Shown piece by piece: positions 51,773-60,644 of a DNA stretch of 64,000 nt (position 1 is its first letter; each line of letters starts with the position of its first letter). The notes beneath the pieces are model-generated. The model worked only from the letters and a program-made list of their open reading frames with translations. It had not been told where the DNA came from and made no database searches. The translations under genes were made by a program, and so were the position numbers. The DNA comes from Magnetospirillum sp. WYHS-4. Lineage in GTDB: Bacteria > Pseudomonadota > Alphaproteobacteria > Rhodospirillales > GLO-3. Where the stretch lies: assembly GCA_039908345.1 (NCBI GenBank), contig JAMOBD010000001.1, forward strand, positions 62,001-126,000, given 5' to 3'.

Positions 51773-53554
51773 ATGATGAATTCCGTGGAATTGGGCAGCA
51801 TGTCGCGATCAGGCCCCTCGACAGCCGGGGACGCGCCGGGAACCATGGCGGTGGACGGGCGTCAAGGTCGCCGGGATCGGGCGTGGATCGCGTTTCTTCT
51901 GTTCCTGTTCGGCCTAGTCGCCATCGCCCGCTACGGCGGGGCGCCGGACCATTACATGTATGCCTACATGCTGGCCAACGACCCGGCGCTGCTGCCGTTC
52001 GATAGCGTCATGAATAACAACATCCTTCTGAAATCGTCCATATTCTACGATATCAACCGCTACCTTCGGATCGAGGAAAGAGAAGTCCTGCTGCTCGCCA
52101 TCTACGTGGCGATTTCAGCTCTCAACATCGGTCTGGTCTTCACCATCGTCCGACGCCATCTGACCGCCGATCGCCTGGCGGCCCTGACTCTGGTCCTGCT
52201 GCTGACCTTCGTTGACCGCAAGCTCAATACCAATGCCTGGTCCTTGATGTTCGCTGCCCACCCGGGATCGCCCAGTATGTTCGGCAATTCATTCGCCCTG
52301 CTGACTCTCTTGTGGCTGTTGGACGGAAGGATAGCACTGGCGGCACTGGCGATGATGGGGGTCTTTCTGTTCCAGGTGAAGGAAAACACGCTATTGATTC
52401 CCGCCGCCCTGTTTTTTGTCGCCAGTCTGGGTCGGGAATATTGGTGGAGGGGCGTTTTTGTCCTGATTCCCGTGGGCTGGCTTGCCTTCCGGTCCTGGTC
52501 GGTGATCGGCCAGGGCTATCCTTATGACGATATGATCGCGGCTTTTCGGGTGAATCTGGAGATCGAAGGGCGGGATGGCAGCTTCCTGGCCCACACCCCG
52601 GCGGCCAATTTGCTGTTACTGGGCGTCGTTGCTGCCAGTTTTCCCCTGTCCCGGCTGCTGAACCGGGACCTGGGGCTATTGCTGCGTGCCGTGGCCTGGG
52701 CCACCTTGGCGATGTGGTTGGCCAACGTGCTTTATCTGACGGTGCTCTGGCCCTACAGACCGGACCCTCAGCCCATCCTGCTGGGCGCGGTGCGCAACAG
52801 CCGTTTCCTGATCTTCCTGGCCTTCCTGGCGGCGCTGGGCATCCTGGCCTTCAAGGCCCCCCTGCGATCCTACGAAAAGGCCATGGCCATGCTGTCACTT
52901 TTCCTGGTCCATGGCGAGAGCTGGAAGGGGGCAGCGGGGCCGGTGCTGGTCCTGGTCCTGGGAATCGGCCTGCCTCGCCTGCTGGAGCGGATCTCCGCCC
53001 TGCGGCCTTTGGCGGGACGCGCAGCGGCGTTGCCCTGGTACGCCTGGTGTGTGGCAGTCTTTGTCGCCTATGGGTCCTGGCAGGCCTACAGTGGCGGTGT
53101 CTATGGGACCGCCGTGAACCGGCTGGCTTTCGAATACTCGGGCCGCTTCGCGGTAATCGACCGAATCGACCGTGCGGGCTGGGAGGCCTTGCGCCGGATT
53201 CGCGGAATGGCCGGCGGTGGGCCGATGCTGACGGTTTTTCAGCTTCCCGAAGGAGGTTATGCCTTCAGCCGTTCCGGAACCACCTTCGCCCGCAAGGCCC
53301 GGTTCGTCGCGGCGGGATGTCAGGGGTTGCGTATGCCACCGGAACGGACGTTCTTCGCAGAGGTCGACCGCAGGCTCGAAATGGAAGAGGCGCTTCTGGC
53401 CAGCCTGAAGGCCGGCCGGCCCGTCCCCGAGTCCTTGCGACGGGATCTGGCGGAAAGGGGGGTCTGGATCCTGGTGCCCGATTCGGCCGCCGCGGGCCTG
53501 GAGGGCTATGGCGAGCCCACCGATCTGGACGGCTACCGCCTGTTCCGCCCCTGA
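51773..53554 (+). CDS. polytopic membrane protein of unknown function
   Basis: 593 residues from ATG 51773 (ATG 51776 also possible), with GGAAGG just upstream. About ten helices and a soluble C-terminal domain of some 130 residues. An acidic loop after the first helix reads GGAPDHYMYAYMLANDP. There are no motifs I can assign. The layout is like the GT-C proteins next to it. It is the last gene before a 68-base gap with a possible promoter. Confidence 0.6.
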   Translation: MMNSVELGSMSRSGPSTAGDAPGTMAVDGRQGRRDRAWIAFLLFLFGLVAIARYGGAPDHYMYAYMLANDPALLPFDSVMNNNILLKSSIFYDINRYLRIEEREVLLLAIYVAISALNIGLVFTIVRRHLTADRLAALTLVLLLTFVDRKLNTNAWSLMFAAHPGSPSMFGNSFALLTLLWLLDGRIALAALAMMGVFLFQVKENTLLIPAALFFVASLGREYWWRGVFVLIPVGWLAFRSWSVIGQGYPYDDMIAAFRVNLEIEGRDGSFLAHTPAANLLLLGVVAASFPLSRLLNRDLGLLLRAVAWATLAMWLANVLYLTVLWPYRPDPQPILLGAVRNSRFLIFLAFLAALGILAFKAPLRSYEKAMAMLSLFLVHGESWKGAAGPVLVLVLGIGLPRLLERISALRPLAGRAAALPWYAWCVAVFVAYGSWQAYSGGVYGTAVNRLAFEYSGRFAVIDRIDRAGWEALRRIRGMAGGGPMLTVFQLPEGGYAFSRSGTTFARKARFVAAGCQGLRMPPERTFFAEVDRRLEMEEALLASLKAGRPVPESLRRDLAERGVWILVPDSAAAGLEGYGEPTDLDGYRLFRP

Positions 53555-53566
53555 GCGGCCAATGGC

Positions 53567-53595
53567 TTGTCACGTCCCGCCGGACTGTATAGAAA
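53567..53595 (+). promoter_or_regulatory. possible sigma-70 promoter
   Basis: TTGTCA at 53567-53572 and TATAGA at 53588-53593 (15-base spacing), or TAGAAA at 53590-53595 (17-base spacing), in the 68-base gap before the GT2 gene at 53623. This could drive the tightly packed set of six genes ending at 58795. Seen by eye only. Confidence 0.4.
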
Positions 53596-53622
53596 GATCG
53601 CTTCAACATCCCGGCGGAATCC

Positions 53623-54318
53623 ATGACCAAGATTTCCATTCTCATTCCCGCCTACAACGAGGAAGCCACGATCCTCGAAATCCTCGGCAAGGTGGCCGCC
53701 CAAAGGGTGGAGGGCTTCGAATTCGAGGTCCTGGTCGTCGACGACGGCTCGAAGGATCGCACGGTCGCGCTGCTGGAAGCCAACCCCCACCTCTATACCC
53801 GCCTGATCCGCCAGCCGCGGAACGGCGGCAAGGGTGCGGCGGTACTGGCCGGACTGAAAGAGGCGTCGGGGGACTACATCCTGTTCCAGGATGCGGATCT
53901 CGAATACGACCCCGCCGACTACGGCCGGATGCTGCTGCCGGTTAGGGAATTCGGCGCCGATATCGTCATGGGCAGCCGCATGGTGGCGCCGCTTTATACC
54001 CGGGTGTCCTACTTCTGGCACAAGGTCGGCAATCAGGTCATCACGCTCTGCTTCAACGTGATCAACAACACCACCTTCACCGACATCTATACCTGCTACC
54101 TGATGTACAAGCGGGACCTGGTCGATCCCGACCGGCTGACCACCTTCGGCTGGGAACAGCATGCCGAGATCCTGTCGATCGCGGTGCACAATGCCCGCAA
54201 CATGTATGAAGTGCCCATCAGCTACCACGGCCGCACCTACGAGGAGGGCAAGAAGATCCGTGCTCACCACGCCATCGCGGTGATCTGGACCATCCTGCGC
54301 AAGCGCCTGTTTTCCTGA
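53623..54318 (+). CDS. GT2 polyprenyl-phosphate sugar transferase (DPM1-like)
   Basis: 231 residues, no C-terminal membrane helices. ISILIPAYNEEATI, VVDDGSKDRT, GGKGAAVLAGL and FQDADLEYDP are those of the dolichyl-phosphate mannose synthase-like GT2 group. MVAPLYTRVSYFWHKVGNQ is the typical downstream loop. It would charge undecaprenyl phosphate with a sugar, the donor form used by GT-C proteins such as those encoded at 40108 and 49867. Confidence 0.84.
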   Translation: MTKISILIPAYNEEATILEILGKVAAQRVEGFEFEVLVVDDGSKDRTVALLEANPHLYTRLIRQPRNGGKGAAVLAGLKEASGDYILFQDADLEYDPADYGRMLLPVREFGADIVMGSRMVAPLYTRVSYFWHKVGNQVITLCFNVINNTTFTDIYTCYLMYKRDLVDPDRLTTFGWEQHAEILSIAVHNARNMYEVPISYHGRTYEEGKKIRAHHAIAVIWTILRKRLFS

Positions 54319-54338
54319 GATTCCGGAGTCTCCCGCCC

Positions 54339-54818
54339 ATGTGCGACAAGCACTACCACGCCATCGAGCCCGTCACCGAGGAAGAGAAGCTTTCCTGGCC
54401 GCCCTTCGACCGGGTGGTCAAGCTGGAAAAGCCCTACGTGGACGGGCGCGGGTCCATCCAGCCCTTGGTCGACCGCCTGATGAAGAGCGCGGTGATGATC
54501 GAATCGAAGGCCGGCACCCTGCGCGCCAACCACTACCACAAGACGGACTGGCACTATTGCTACGTCATCTCGGGCCGCATCGAGTACTGGCACCGCCCAA
54601 CCGGCAGCACCGCCGAACCCGAGAAGATGGACGTCAAGGCCGGCGAAATGGTCTTCACCCCGCCCATGGTGGACCACGGCATGGTATTCCCGGTGGACAC
54701 CACGTTTCTTACCCTGTCGCGCAATTCCCGCGACCAGAAGGCCTACGAGGCGGACGTGGTGCGCATCGACTTCCTGTCGACCGCGGGCCTGACCACATGG
54801 AAGCCGGGGGACAAGTGA
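54339..54818 (+). CDS. cupin-fold protein
   Basis: 159 residues. A single cupin barrel with the metal-site pattern RANHYHKTDWHYCYVISG and, later, MVFTPPMVDHGMVFP. Cupins in this setting are often sugar 3,5- or 3,4-keto-isomerases (RmlC, FdtA) or small binding proteins. Next to a C-methyltransferase gene, an isomerase that forms a keto-deoxy sugar is possible. The GTG of the next gene overlaps its stop. Confidence 0.78.
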   Translation: MCDKHYHAIEPVTEEEKLSWPPFDRVVKLEKPYVDGRGSIQPLVDRLMKSAVMIESKAGTLRANHYHKTDWHYCYVISGRIEYWHRPTGSTAEPEKMDVKAGEMVFTPPMVDHGMVFPVDTTFLTLSRNSRDQKAYEADVVRIDFLSTAGLTTWKPGDK

Positions 54819-56059
54819 GTTCCTCCTGCCATCGCCGCGCGACCTGCCGCCTGTGCGGCGGCGCCAGCCTGTCGCTGGTCCTGGAACTCGCGCCGACCCC
54901 GCCTGCCAACGCCTTCGTGACCGCCGCCGAAAGAGGCAAGGCGCAGGAGACCTTCCCGCTGGACGTCTTCTTCTGCGACGATTGCGCCCATGTGCAGTTG
55001 CTCGACGTGGTCGACCCCCGGGTGCTGTTCGAGAATTACGTCTACGTCTCCGGGACTTCGCCGGTTTTCGTGAGGCATTTCGAGGACTATGCCACCGACA
55101 TCGTCGGCCGCTTCCACCCCGCGCCGGGCGGCCAGGTGCTCGATGTGGGTTCCAACGACGGAACGCTGCTGCGCATCTTCAAGGATCGGGGCTTTACCGT
55201 CCTGGGTGTCGATCCGGCCAAGGAAATCGCCAACCGGGCCACCGAATCGGGCATCGAGACCATCGCCGGCTTCTTCACCCCCGACCTGGCAGAAAAAATT
55301 CGCGCCGAACGGGGCCCGGCCGCCATCGTCACCGCCAACAACGTCTTCGCCCACGCCGACGACCTGGCGGCTATCGTCCAAGGCATCCGCGGACTGCTGG
55401 CCCCGGACGGCGTCTTCGTCTTCGAGGTCTCCTACCTGGTGGACGTCTACGAAAAGACCTTGTTCGACACCATCTACCACGAACACGTGGCCTATCATTC
55501 GGTGAAGCCCCTGGTGGGCTTTTTGAAGCGCAACGGTCTCGAACTGATCCAGGCCCTCAGGGTCGACAGCCACGGCGGCTCCTTGCGGGGCGTCGCTCAA
55601 TTGGCCGGCGGGCCCCGGCCCGTCGACGCGTCGGTGGCGGACCTGATCGCGCTGGAAGAAAGGCTGGGCCTGCACCGGGCCGAAACCCTTCGGGGTTTCG
55701 CCACCAAGATCGACCGGATTCGCGACGATCTGGCCGGCCGGCTCAAGCGCTTGAAGTCCCAAGGCAAGGTCATCGCCGCTTTCGGCGCGCCGGCCAAGGC
55801 CACCACCCTGATGTACCATTTCGGCATCGGGCCCGATCTGGTCGACTTCATCGTCGACGACAGCCCCCTGAAGCAGGGCCTGTTTTCGCCGGGAATGCAC
55901 ATCCCGGTCTTGCCGTCGCAGGCGATCTATGACAGGAAGCCCGATTACGTGGTGATCCTGGCCTGGAACTTCGCCACCCCGATCATGGACAAGCACGCCG
56001 CCTACCGGCAGGACGGCGGGCATTTCATCGTTCCCCTGCCGACAGTCGAGGTCTTCTGA
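54815..56059 (+). CDS. three-domain sugar C-methyltransferase
   Basis: 414 residues from GTG 54815. Zinc ribbon CRLCGG...CDDCAHVQLLDVV, a SAM domain with LDVGSNDGTLLRIFKDRG and EVSYLVDVYEKTLFDTIYHEH, and the C-terminal Rossmann domain VIAAFGAPAKATTLMY. This is the Methyltransf_13/11/C_methyltransf_14 order of TylCIII- and TcaB9-type enzymes, which methylate C3 of a 4-keto-sugar nucleotide. The HEH motif is intact. A branched-chain sugar is predicted. Its stop overlaps the ATG of the dehydratase/decarboxylase gene. Confidence 0.87.
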   Translation: MSSSCHRRATCRLCGGASLSLVLELAPTPPANAFVTAAERGKAQETFPLDVFFCDDCAHVQLLDVVDPRVLFENYVYVSGTSPVFVRHFEDYATDIVGRFHPAPGGQVLDVGSNDGTLLRIFKDRGFTVLGVDPAKEIANRATESGIETIAGFFTPDLAEKIRAERGPAAIVTANNVFAHADDLAAIVQGIRGLLAPDGVFVFEVSYLVDVYEKTLFDTIYHEHVAYHSVKPLVGFLKRNGLELIQALRVDSHGGSLRGVAQLAGGPRPVDASVADLIALEERLGLHRAETLRGFATKIDRIRDDLAGRLKRLKSQGKVIAAFGAPAKATTLMYHFGIGPDLVDFIVDDSPLKQGLFSPGMHIPVLPSQAIYDRKPDYVVILAWNFATPIMDKHAAYRQDGGHFIVPLPTVEVF

Positions 56060-57120
56060 TGGCCGAGTTCCTTCTCCAATCCGACATCGACGAGATCGCC
56101 CAGCGCTTGGCCGGCCCGGCCCAGGATTTCGCCGGCAAGACCGTGCTGCTGACCGGCGGCCGCGGCTTCCTGGGGCGCTATTTCATGGAAATCTTCCATA
56201 CCCTGAACCAGAAGCACCTGAAAAAGCCGGTGAAGCTGGTGGCGCTCGACAACATGATCACGGCGGGCAAGGAGGGCGCCCAGGTCCCCCAATACGACAA
56301 CATTTCCTTCGTCCAGCACGACGTGATCCAGCCCTTCAAGTGGAAAGGGCCGCTGCACTACGTGATTCACGCCGCCGGCATCGCCAGCCCCTTCTACTAC
56401 CGGGCCTATCCGCTGGAGACCCTGGAGGTGGCGATCACCGGAACCCGGCGCATGCTGGAACTGGCCGACGCCCACAAGGCGCGCTTCTCCTTCTTCTCCT
56501 CGTCCGAAATCTACGGCGATCCCGATCCCAAGCACGTGCCGATGGCCGAAAGCTATCGCGGCAACGTGTCCTGCCAGGGGCCGCGCGCCTGCTACGACGA
56601 ATCGAAGCGGGTGGGCGAGACGCTCTGCCATATCTTCCACACCAAGAACGGCACCCATACCAACACCATCCGGCCGTTCAACGTCTTCGGGCCCGGCATG
56701 CAGGAAACCGACTACCGGGTGCTGCCCAACTTCGCCAGCCGCATCAAGGCCGGCAAGCCCTTGCAGGTTTACGGCACGGGCAACCAGACCCGGACCTTCT
56801 GCTACATCACCGACGCCATGGTGGGCTTCCTGCTGGTGGTGCTGAAGGGCGTGCCGGGCGAGGCCTACAACATCGGCAACCCGAAGCCGGAAATCTCCAT
56901 GGTCGACCTGGTCAAACGCATCGAGAAGGTGTCGAAGCACAAGGTCGCCTACGATGTCGTGGAATATCCCGACAGCTATCCGGCCGACGAGCCCAACCGC
57001 CGCGCCCCCGAGATCCGCAAGGCCCGCCTGCAACTCGGGTACGACCCCTCGGTGGACCTGGACGAGGGCCTCAAGCGGTTTCTCGACTGGTCCGACGGCG
57101 TCTATACCGGCGAACAGTGA
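56059..57120 (+). CDS. UDP-xylose-synthase/NAD-dependent dehydratase-like protein
   Basis: 353 residues. VLLTGGRGFLGRYFM binds NAD; SFFSSSEIYGDPDP and GPRACYDESKRVGETL (YxxxK) match the UDP-glucuronate decarboxylase (UXS) branch of the extended SDR family. TFCYITDAMVGFLLV and NIGNPKPEISM follow. An N-terminal extension of about 25 residues is present. It may form a 4-keto intermediate for the adjacent C-methyltransferase, or UDP-xylose. Overlaps the following Gfo/Idh gene by four bases. Confidence 0.82.
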   Translation: MAEFLLQSDIDEIAQRLAGPAQDFAGKTVLLTGGRGFLGRYFMEIFHTLNQKHLKKPVKLVALDNMITAGKEGAQVPQYDNISFVQHDVIQPFKWKGPLHYVIHAAGIASPFYYRAYPLETLEVAITGTRRMLELADAHKARFSFFSSSEIYGDPDPKHVPMAESYRGNVSCQGPRACYDESKRVGETLCHIFHTKNGTHTNTIRPFNVFGPGMQETDYRVLPNFASRIKAGKPLQVYGTGNQTRTFCYITDAMVGFLLVVLKGVPGEAYNIGNPKPEISMVDLVKRIEKVSKHKVAYDVVEYPDSYPADEPNRRAPEIRKARLQLGYDPSVDLDEGLKRFLDWSDGVYTGEQ

Positions 57121-58073
57121 TCCGCTTAGGCCTCATCGGCGCCGGCCCCTGGGGCCGAAAGGTCATCGCCACCTTGCGGCGGCTGGAGCCCGAAGGCATG
57201 ACCCTGGTCCGGGTGGCCAGCGGCAACCCGGAAACGAGCCGCGAAGTCGGCCCCGCCTGCGAGGTGGTGACCGACTGGCGCCGGATCGTGGACGCGTCCG
57301 ATCTCGACGGGGTGATTATCACCACGCCGCCGGCCTTGCATGCCGAAATGGCCTGGGCCGCCGTCGCCGCGGGCAAGGCGGTCTTCGTCGAAAAGCCCCT
57401 GACCCAGGATGCCGGCGAGGCCCGTGCGCTACTCGACTTCGCGACGCAAAGGCAAGGCTATGTCCTGGTGGACCATATCCACCTGTTCAGCGCCGCCTAC
57501 CGCGAATTGAAGCGCCGGGTGGCGGCCGAGGGCCCGATCCGGTCCATCCGGTCGCTGGGCGCCAACAAGGGGCCCTTTCGCAAGGACGCCTCGCCGCTCT
57601 GGGACTACGGACCGCACGATCTTTCCATGTGCCTCGACCTGTTGGGGGAAATGCCCGAAACGGTGGCCGCGGAAAGCATCGACCGCCGCGATACACCTGC
57701 GGGACCTGGCGAGACATTCGCCATCCGGCTCGGCTTTCCCTCCGGAGTCAAGGCGGAGATCAAGCTCAGCAACATCATGAGTTCCAAGCGTCGTTCCTTC
57801 GCGGTCACGGCTGAACATGCCATCCTGGTCTACGACGACGTGGCCCCGGAAAAGCTGAAGCTCGACCGGCCCCACGACGAACCCCGCGCCGCCTGCGACA
57901 TCACCGGCCACTTCCGGCTCGACCCGACGCCGCCCTTGGATGTGGCGTTGAAGGAATTCGCGACCGGAATCGCAGGCGGAACGAATAGCCTGGACAGTCT
58001 TCGCCTGGGGGTTCGGGTGGTCGAGGTTCTGGCCCGCTGCGAAGCAGCCCTGGGAGAGGGACTCGGAAGATGA
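57117..58073 (+). CDS. Gfo/Idh/MocA-family dehydrogenase
   Basis: 318 residues from GTG 57117. LGLIGAGPWGRKVIATL binds NAD(P), VFVEKPLTQDAGEA has the catalytic Lys, and WDYGPHDLSMCLDLLG the His-containing segment. The third dehydrogenase of this family in the window, and distinct from the pair at 22209 and 24223. Probably reduces a keto-sugar made by the dehydratase and C-methyltransferase upstream. Overlaps the next gene by four bases. Confidence 0.84.
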   Translation: MIRLGLIGAGPWGRKVIATLRRLEPEGMTLVRVASGNPETSREVGPACEVVTDWRRIVDASDLDGVIITTPPALHAEMAWAAVAAGKAVFVEKPLTQDAGEARALLDFATQRQGYVLVDHIHLFSAAYRELKRRVAAEGPIRSIRSLGANKGPFRKDASPLWDYGPHDLSMCLDLLGEMPETVAAESIDRRDTPAGPGETFAIRLGFPSGVKAEIKLSNIMSSKRRSFAVTAEHAILVYDDVAPEKLKLDRPHDEPRAACDITGHFRLDPTPPLDVALKEFATGIAGGTNSLDSLRLGVRVVEVLARCEAALGEGLGR

Positions 58074-58795
58074 CCAAGCCGGCGGATGGTCCCGACTTCT
58101 ACGAAGGCGGCGATCTGGAAGCCCTTTCCACCCTGCACCGCTATCGCCGCTGGATCGTCGATTCGTTTCGCCCCGAGTTGAAAGGCGCGACGGTCGAGAT
58201 CGGCGCGGGAATCGGCAATTTCGCCGACGAGTTGTTGCCCCATGCCTCCCGTCTCGACCTGATCGAGCCCACGCCCCGGCTTTGCAAGGCCATGGAGGAC
58301 CGTTTCGCCGGTAACGAACGGGTCGCCATCCATGCCGAATTCCTCGAGGCCTGGATCGCCGGCGCTCCGGCTGGCCACTACGATTCGGTGGTACTGGTCA
58401 ATGTCCTCGAGCATATCGAGGACGACGCGGCGGCGTTGGCCGAAATCTACCGCATCCTGAAGCCGGGCGGGCACCTGTTCCTGCTGGTTCCAGCCTTGCA
58501 ACTTCTCTACAGCCGCCTTGACGCGTTGGTCGGCCACCATCGCCGCTATCACCTGCCCGAGTTGGCGGCCCGAGTCGACCAGGCCGGGCTTGCCGTAGTG
58601 CGGGCCCGCTATTTCGACGTCATGGGCGTCCTGCCCTGGCTGATCCTCAACCGGATTCTGGGCTTCACCGAATTCAAGCCCGGCATGGCCTCGCTCTACG
58701 ACCGCATCTTCGTGCCGATCACCCGCCGCCTCGAGACCCTGGTGGCGCCGCCGTTCGGCAAGAACGTCGTCCTGGTCGCCCGCAAGCCCGGCTGA
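58070..58795 (+). CDS. UbiE-type SAM methyltransferase
   Basis: 241 residues. The SAM loop VEIGAGIGNFADELLPHA is near residue 40; SVVLVNVLEHIEDDAAAL and KPGGHLFLLVPALQLLYSRL are the standard later motifs. Closely resembles a group of small methyltransferases in exopolysaccharide loci, often beside GT2 genes. It ends two bases before the second AsnB gene. Substrate unknown. Confidence 0.82.
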   Translation: MTKPADGPDFYEGGDLEALSTLHRYRRWIVDSFRPELKGATVEIGAGIGNFADELLPHASRLDLIEPTPRLCKAMEDRFAGNERVAIHAEFLEAWIAGAPAGHYDSVVLVNVLEHIEDDAAALAEIYRILKPGGHLFLLVPALQLLYSRLDALVGHHRRYHLPELAARVDQAGLAVVRARYFDVMGVLPWLILNRILGFTEFKPGMASLYDRIFVPITRRLETLVAPPFGKNVVLVARKPG

Positions 58796-58796
58796 C

Positions 58797-60644
58797 ATGT
58801 GCGGTATCGCCGGCAGTACCCGGTCCACCCGAGGCGCCCTGGAGGCCATGCGAGACCGCCTGCGCCATCGGGGGCCCGATGGCGATGGCCTCTGGCAGGA
58901 AGCCGAAGGCGATATGGGCTTGGTCCATACCCGCCTGGCGGTCATCGACCTGACGCCCGGCGGCGCCCAGCCCATGGCCTCCGATTGCGGCCGCTACGTC
59001 CTGGCCTTTAACGGGGAAATCTACAATTACAAGGCGTTGCGGGCCGAGCTTGAGGCATCGGGCGAGACGTTCCGCTCCCAAAGCGATACCGAGGTCCTGC
59101 TGGCGCTGCTGCGTCGCGACGGGGAGGCGGTGCTGGCCCGTCTGACCGGCATGTTCGCCTTTGCCTTTTGGGACCGCAACGAACGGCGCCTGCTGCTGGC
59201 CCGCGACCGGCTGGGCAAGAAGCCCCTTGTCTACGCGGACCTCCCCGGCGGCGGTCTGGCCTTCGCCTCCGAGATCCACGCCTTGCGGGCTCATTCCGGC
59301 ATCGACTTGGGTCTCGATCCGCAGGCCCTATCCGAATTTCTCGCCTGCCTTTATGTGCCGGCGCCCCGCACCATCCACGCCGGCATCCGCAAATTGCCGC
59401 CCGGCCACCTGCTGCGCTGGCGGAACGGCAAGGCGGAGGTAGCCCGCTACTGGCGCCCCGCCTATACCGGAGACCGGTCGCCCTCCCTTGACGAAGCGGT
59501 CGAGGAACTGTTCCCCCTGCTGCGCCAAGCCGTGCGCGACCGCATGGTGGCCGATGTCCCGGTAGGCTGCTTCCTGTCGGGAGGCATCGACAGCTCGGTG
59601 ATCGCCGCCCTGATGGCGGAAGCGGCGGGCGAGCCGATCCGCAGCTTCACCATGACGTTCACGGAACGAACCTACGACGAGCGGGATGGCGCCGCCCGGG
59701 TGGCCCGCCACGTGGGGGCCCGTCATACGGAACTGCCCGCATCGTCCGAACTGGCGGGACTGTTGGACCGCATGGTCGTGGCCTTCGGCGAGCCCTTCGG
59801 CAATCCCACGGCCCTGTTGATCGACGACTTGTCGCGCAAGGCCCGCGAACATGTCACCGTCGCCCTGGTGGGCGACGGCGGCGACGAGGTCTTCGCCGGC
59901 TATCCCCGCCACCAGGGGGGACTGCTGGCCGGGCGTTACCGCCGTCTGCCCGGCTGGCTGCGCGAGGGCCTGATCGCCCCCGCCGCCGGCCTGATCCCGG
60001 AAAGCAGCAGGGGCCATCACGCCTTCCGCCGCCTGCGCGAGTTTCTCGAGGGCGCCAACCTGCCCGATGCCGAGATGTATGCCGCCTGGGTGGAATATTT
60101 CGGTCCCGAGGAGCGGCGAGCCCTCCTCGACCTTCCGACGGCGCCCGACCGGCCCGTCGCCGCGCTCTATCGCACGGTTCCTTCCCCCCATCCTTTGGAC
60201 GCCATGCAGCAGACCGACCTGGAATCGTTCCTGCCGGGCAACCTTCTCGCCTACGGCGACGCCATGAGCATGGCCCACGCCCTGGAACTGCGCCTGCCGC
60301 TCATCGACCATCGCCTGGTCGAGGCGGTGGGCCGGCTGTCGCCCGAACTGCGTTTCCAGGGCGGAATGAAAACCCTGCTGAAGGCCGTCGCCCGCCGTCT
60401 CTTGCCGGCCGAGATCGTCGAGCGGCCCAAGCGGGGCTTCAACCCCCCCATGGGCGTCTGGCTGAAGACGGACCTCAAGGGCCTGGTCGCCGAACGTCTG
60501 CGCCCGGAGACCTTGGCCGGCCTGGGCCTTGCCTGGGAGCCGGTTGCCGCCCTGCTGGCCGATGGACGGCGGGATAATTCCTTGAAGATCTGGGCCTTGC
60601 TGGTCCTGGATGCCTGGCAGCGGAGTCTTCGATCATGCTCTTGA
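58797..60644 (+). CDS. asnB: asparagine synthase-type amidotransferase
   Basis: 615 residues. MCGIAGSTRS (Cys2 after Met removal), RHRGPDGDG, FNGEIYNYKALR, PP-loop FLSGGIDSSVIAAL and VGDGGDEVFAGYPRH. Full length with both domains intact. It differs clearly from the copy at 47095, so the two probably amidate different substrates. Overlaps the WecA-like gene by ten bases. Confidence 0.87.
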   Translation: MCGIAGSTRSTRGALEAMRDRLRHRGPDGDGLWQEAEGDMGLVHTRLAVIDLTPGGAQPMASDCGRYVLAFNGEIYNYKALRAELEASGETFRSQSDTEVLLALLRRDGEAVLARLTGMFAFAFWDRNERRLLLARDRLGKKPLVYADLPGGGLAFASEIHALRAHSGIDLGLDPQALSEFLACLYVPAPRTIHAGIRKLPPGHLLRWRNGKAEVARYWRPAYTGDRSPSLDEAVEELFPLLRQAVRDRMVADVPVGCFLSGGIDSSVIAALMAEAAGEPIRSFTMTFTERTYDERDGAARVARHVGARHTELPASSELAGLLDRMVVAFGEPFGNPTALLIDDLSRKAREHVTVALVGDGGDEVFAGYPRHQGGLLAGRYRRLPGWLREGLIAPAAGLIPESSRGHHAFRRLREFLEGANLPDAEMYAAWVEYFGPEERRALLDLPTAPDRPVAALYRTVPSPHPLDAMQQTDLESFLPGNLLAYGDAMSMAHALELRLPLIDHRLVEAVGRLSPELRFQGGMKTLLKAVARRLLPAEIVERPKRGFNPPMGVWLKTDLKGLVAERLRPETLAGLGLAWEPVAALLADGRRDNSLKIWALLVLDAWQRSLRSCS

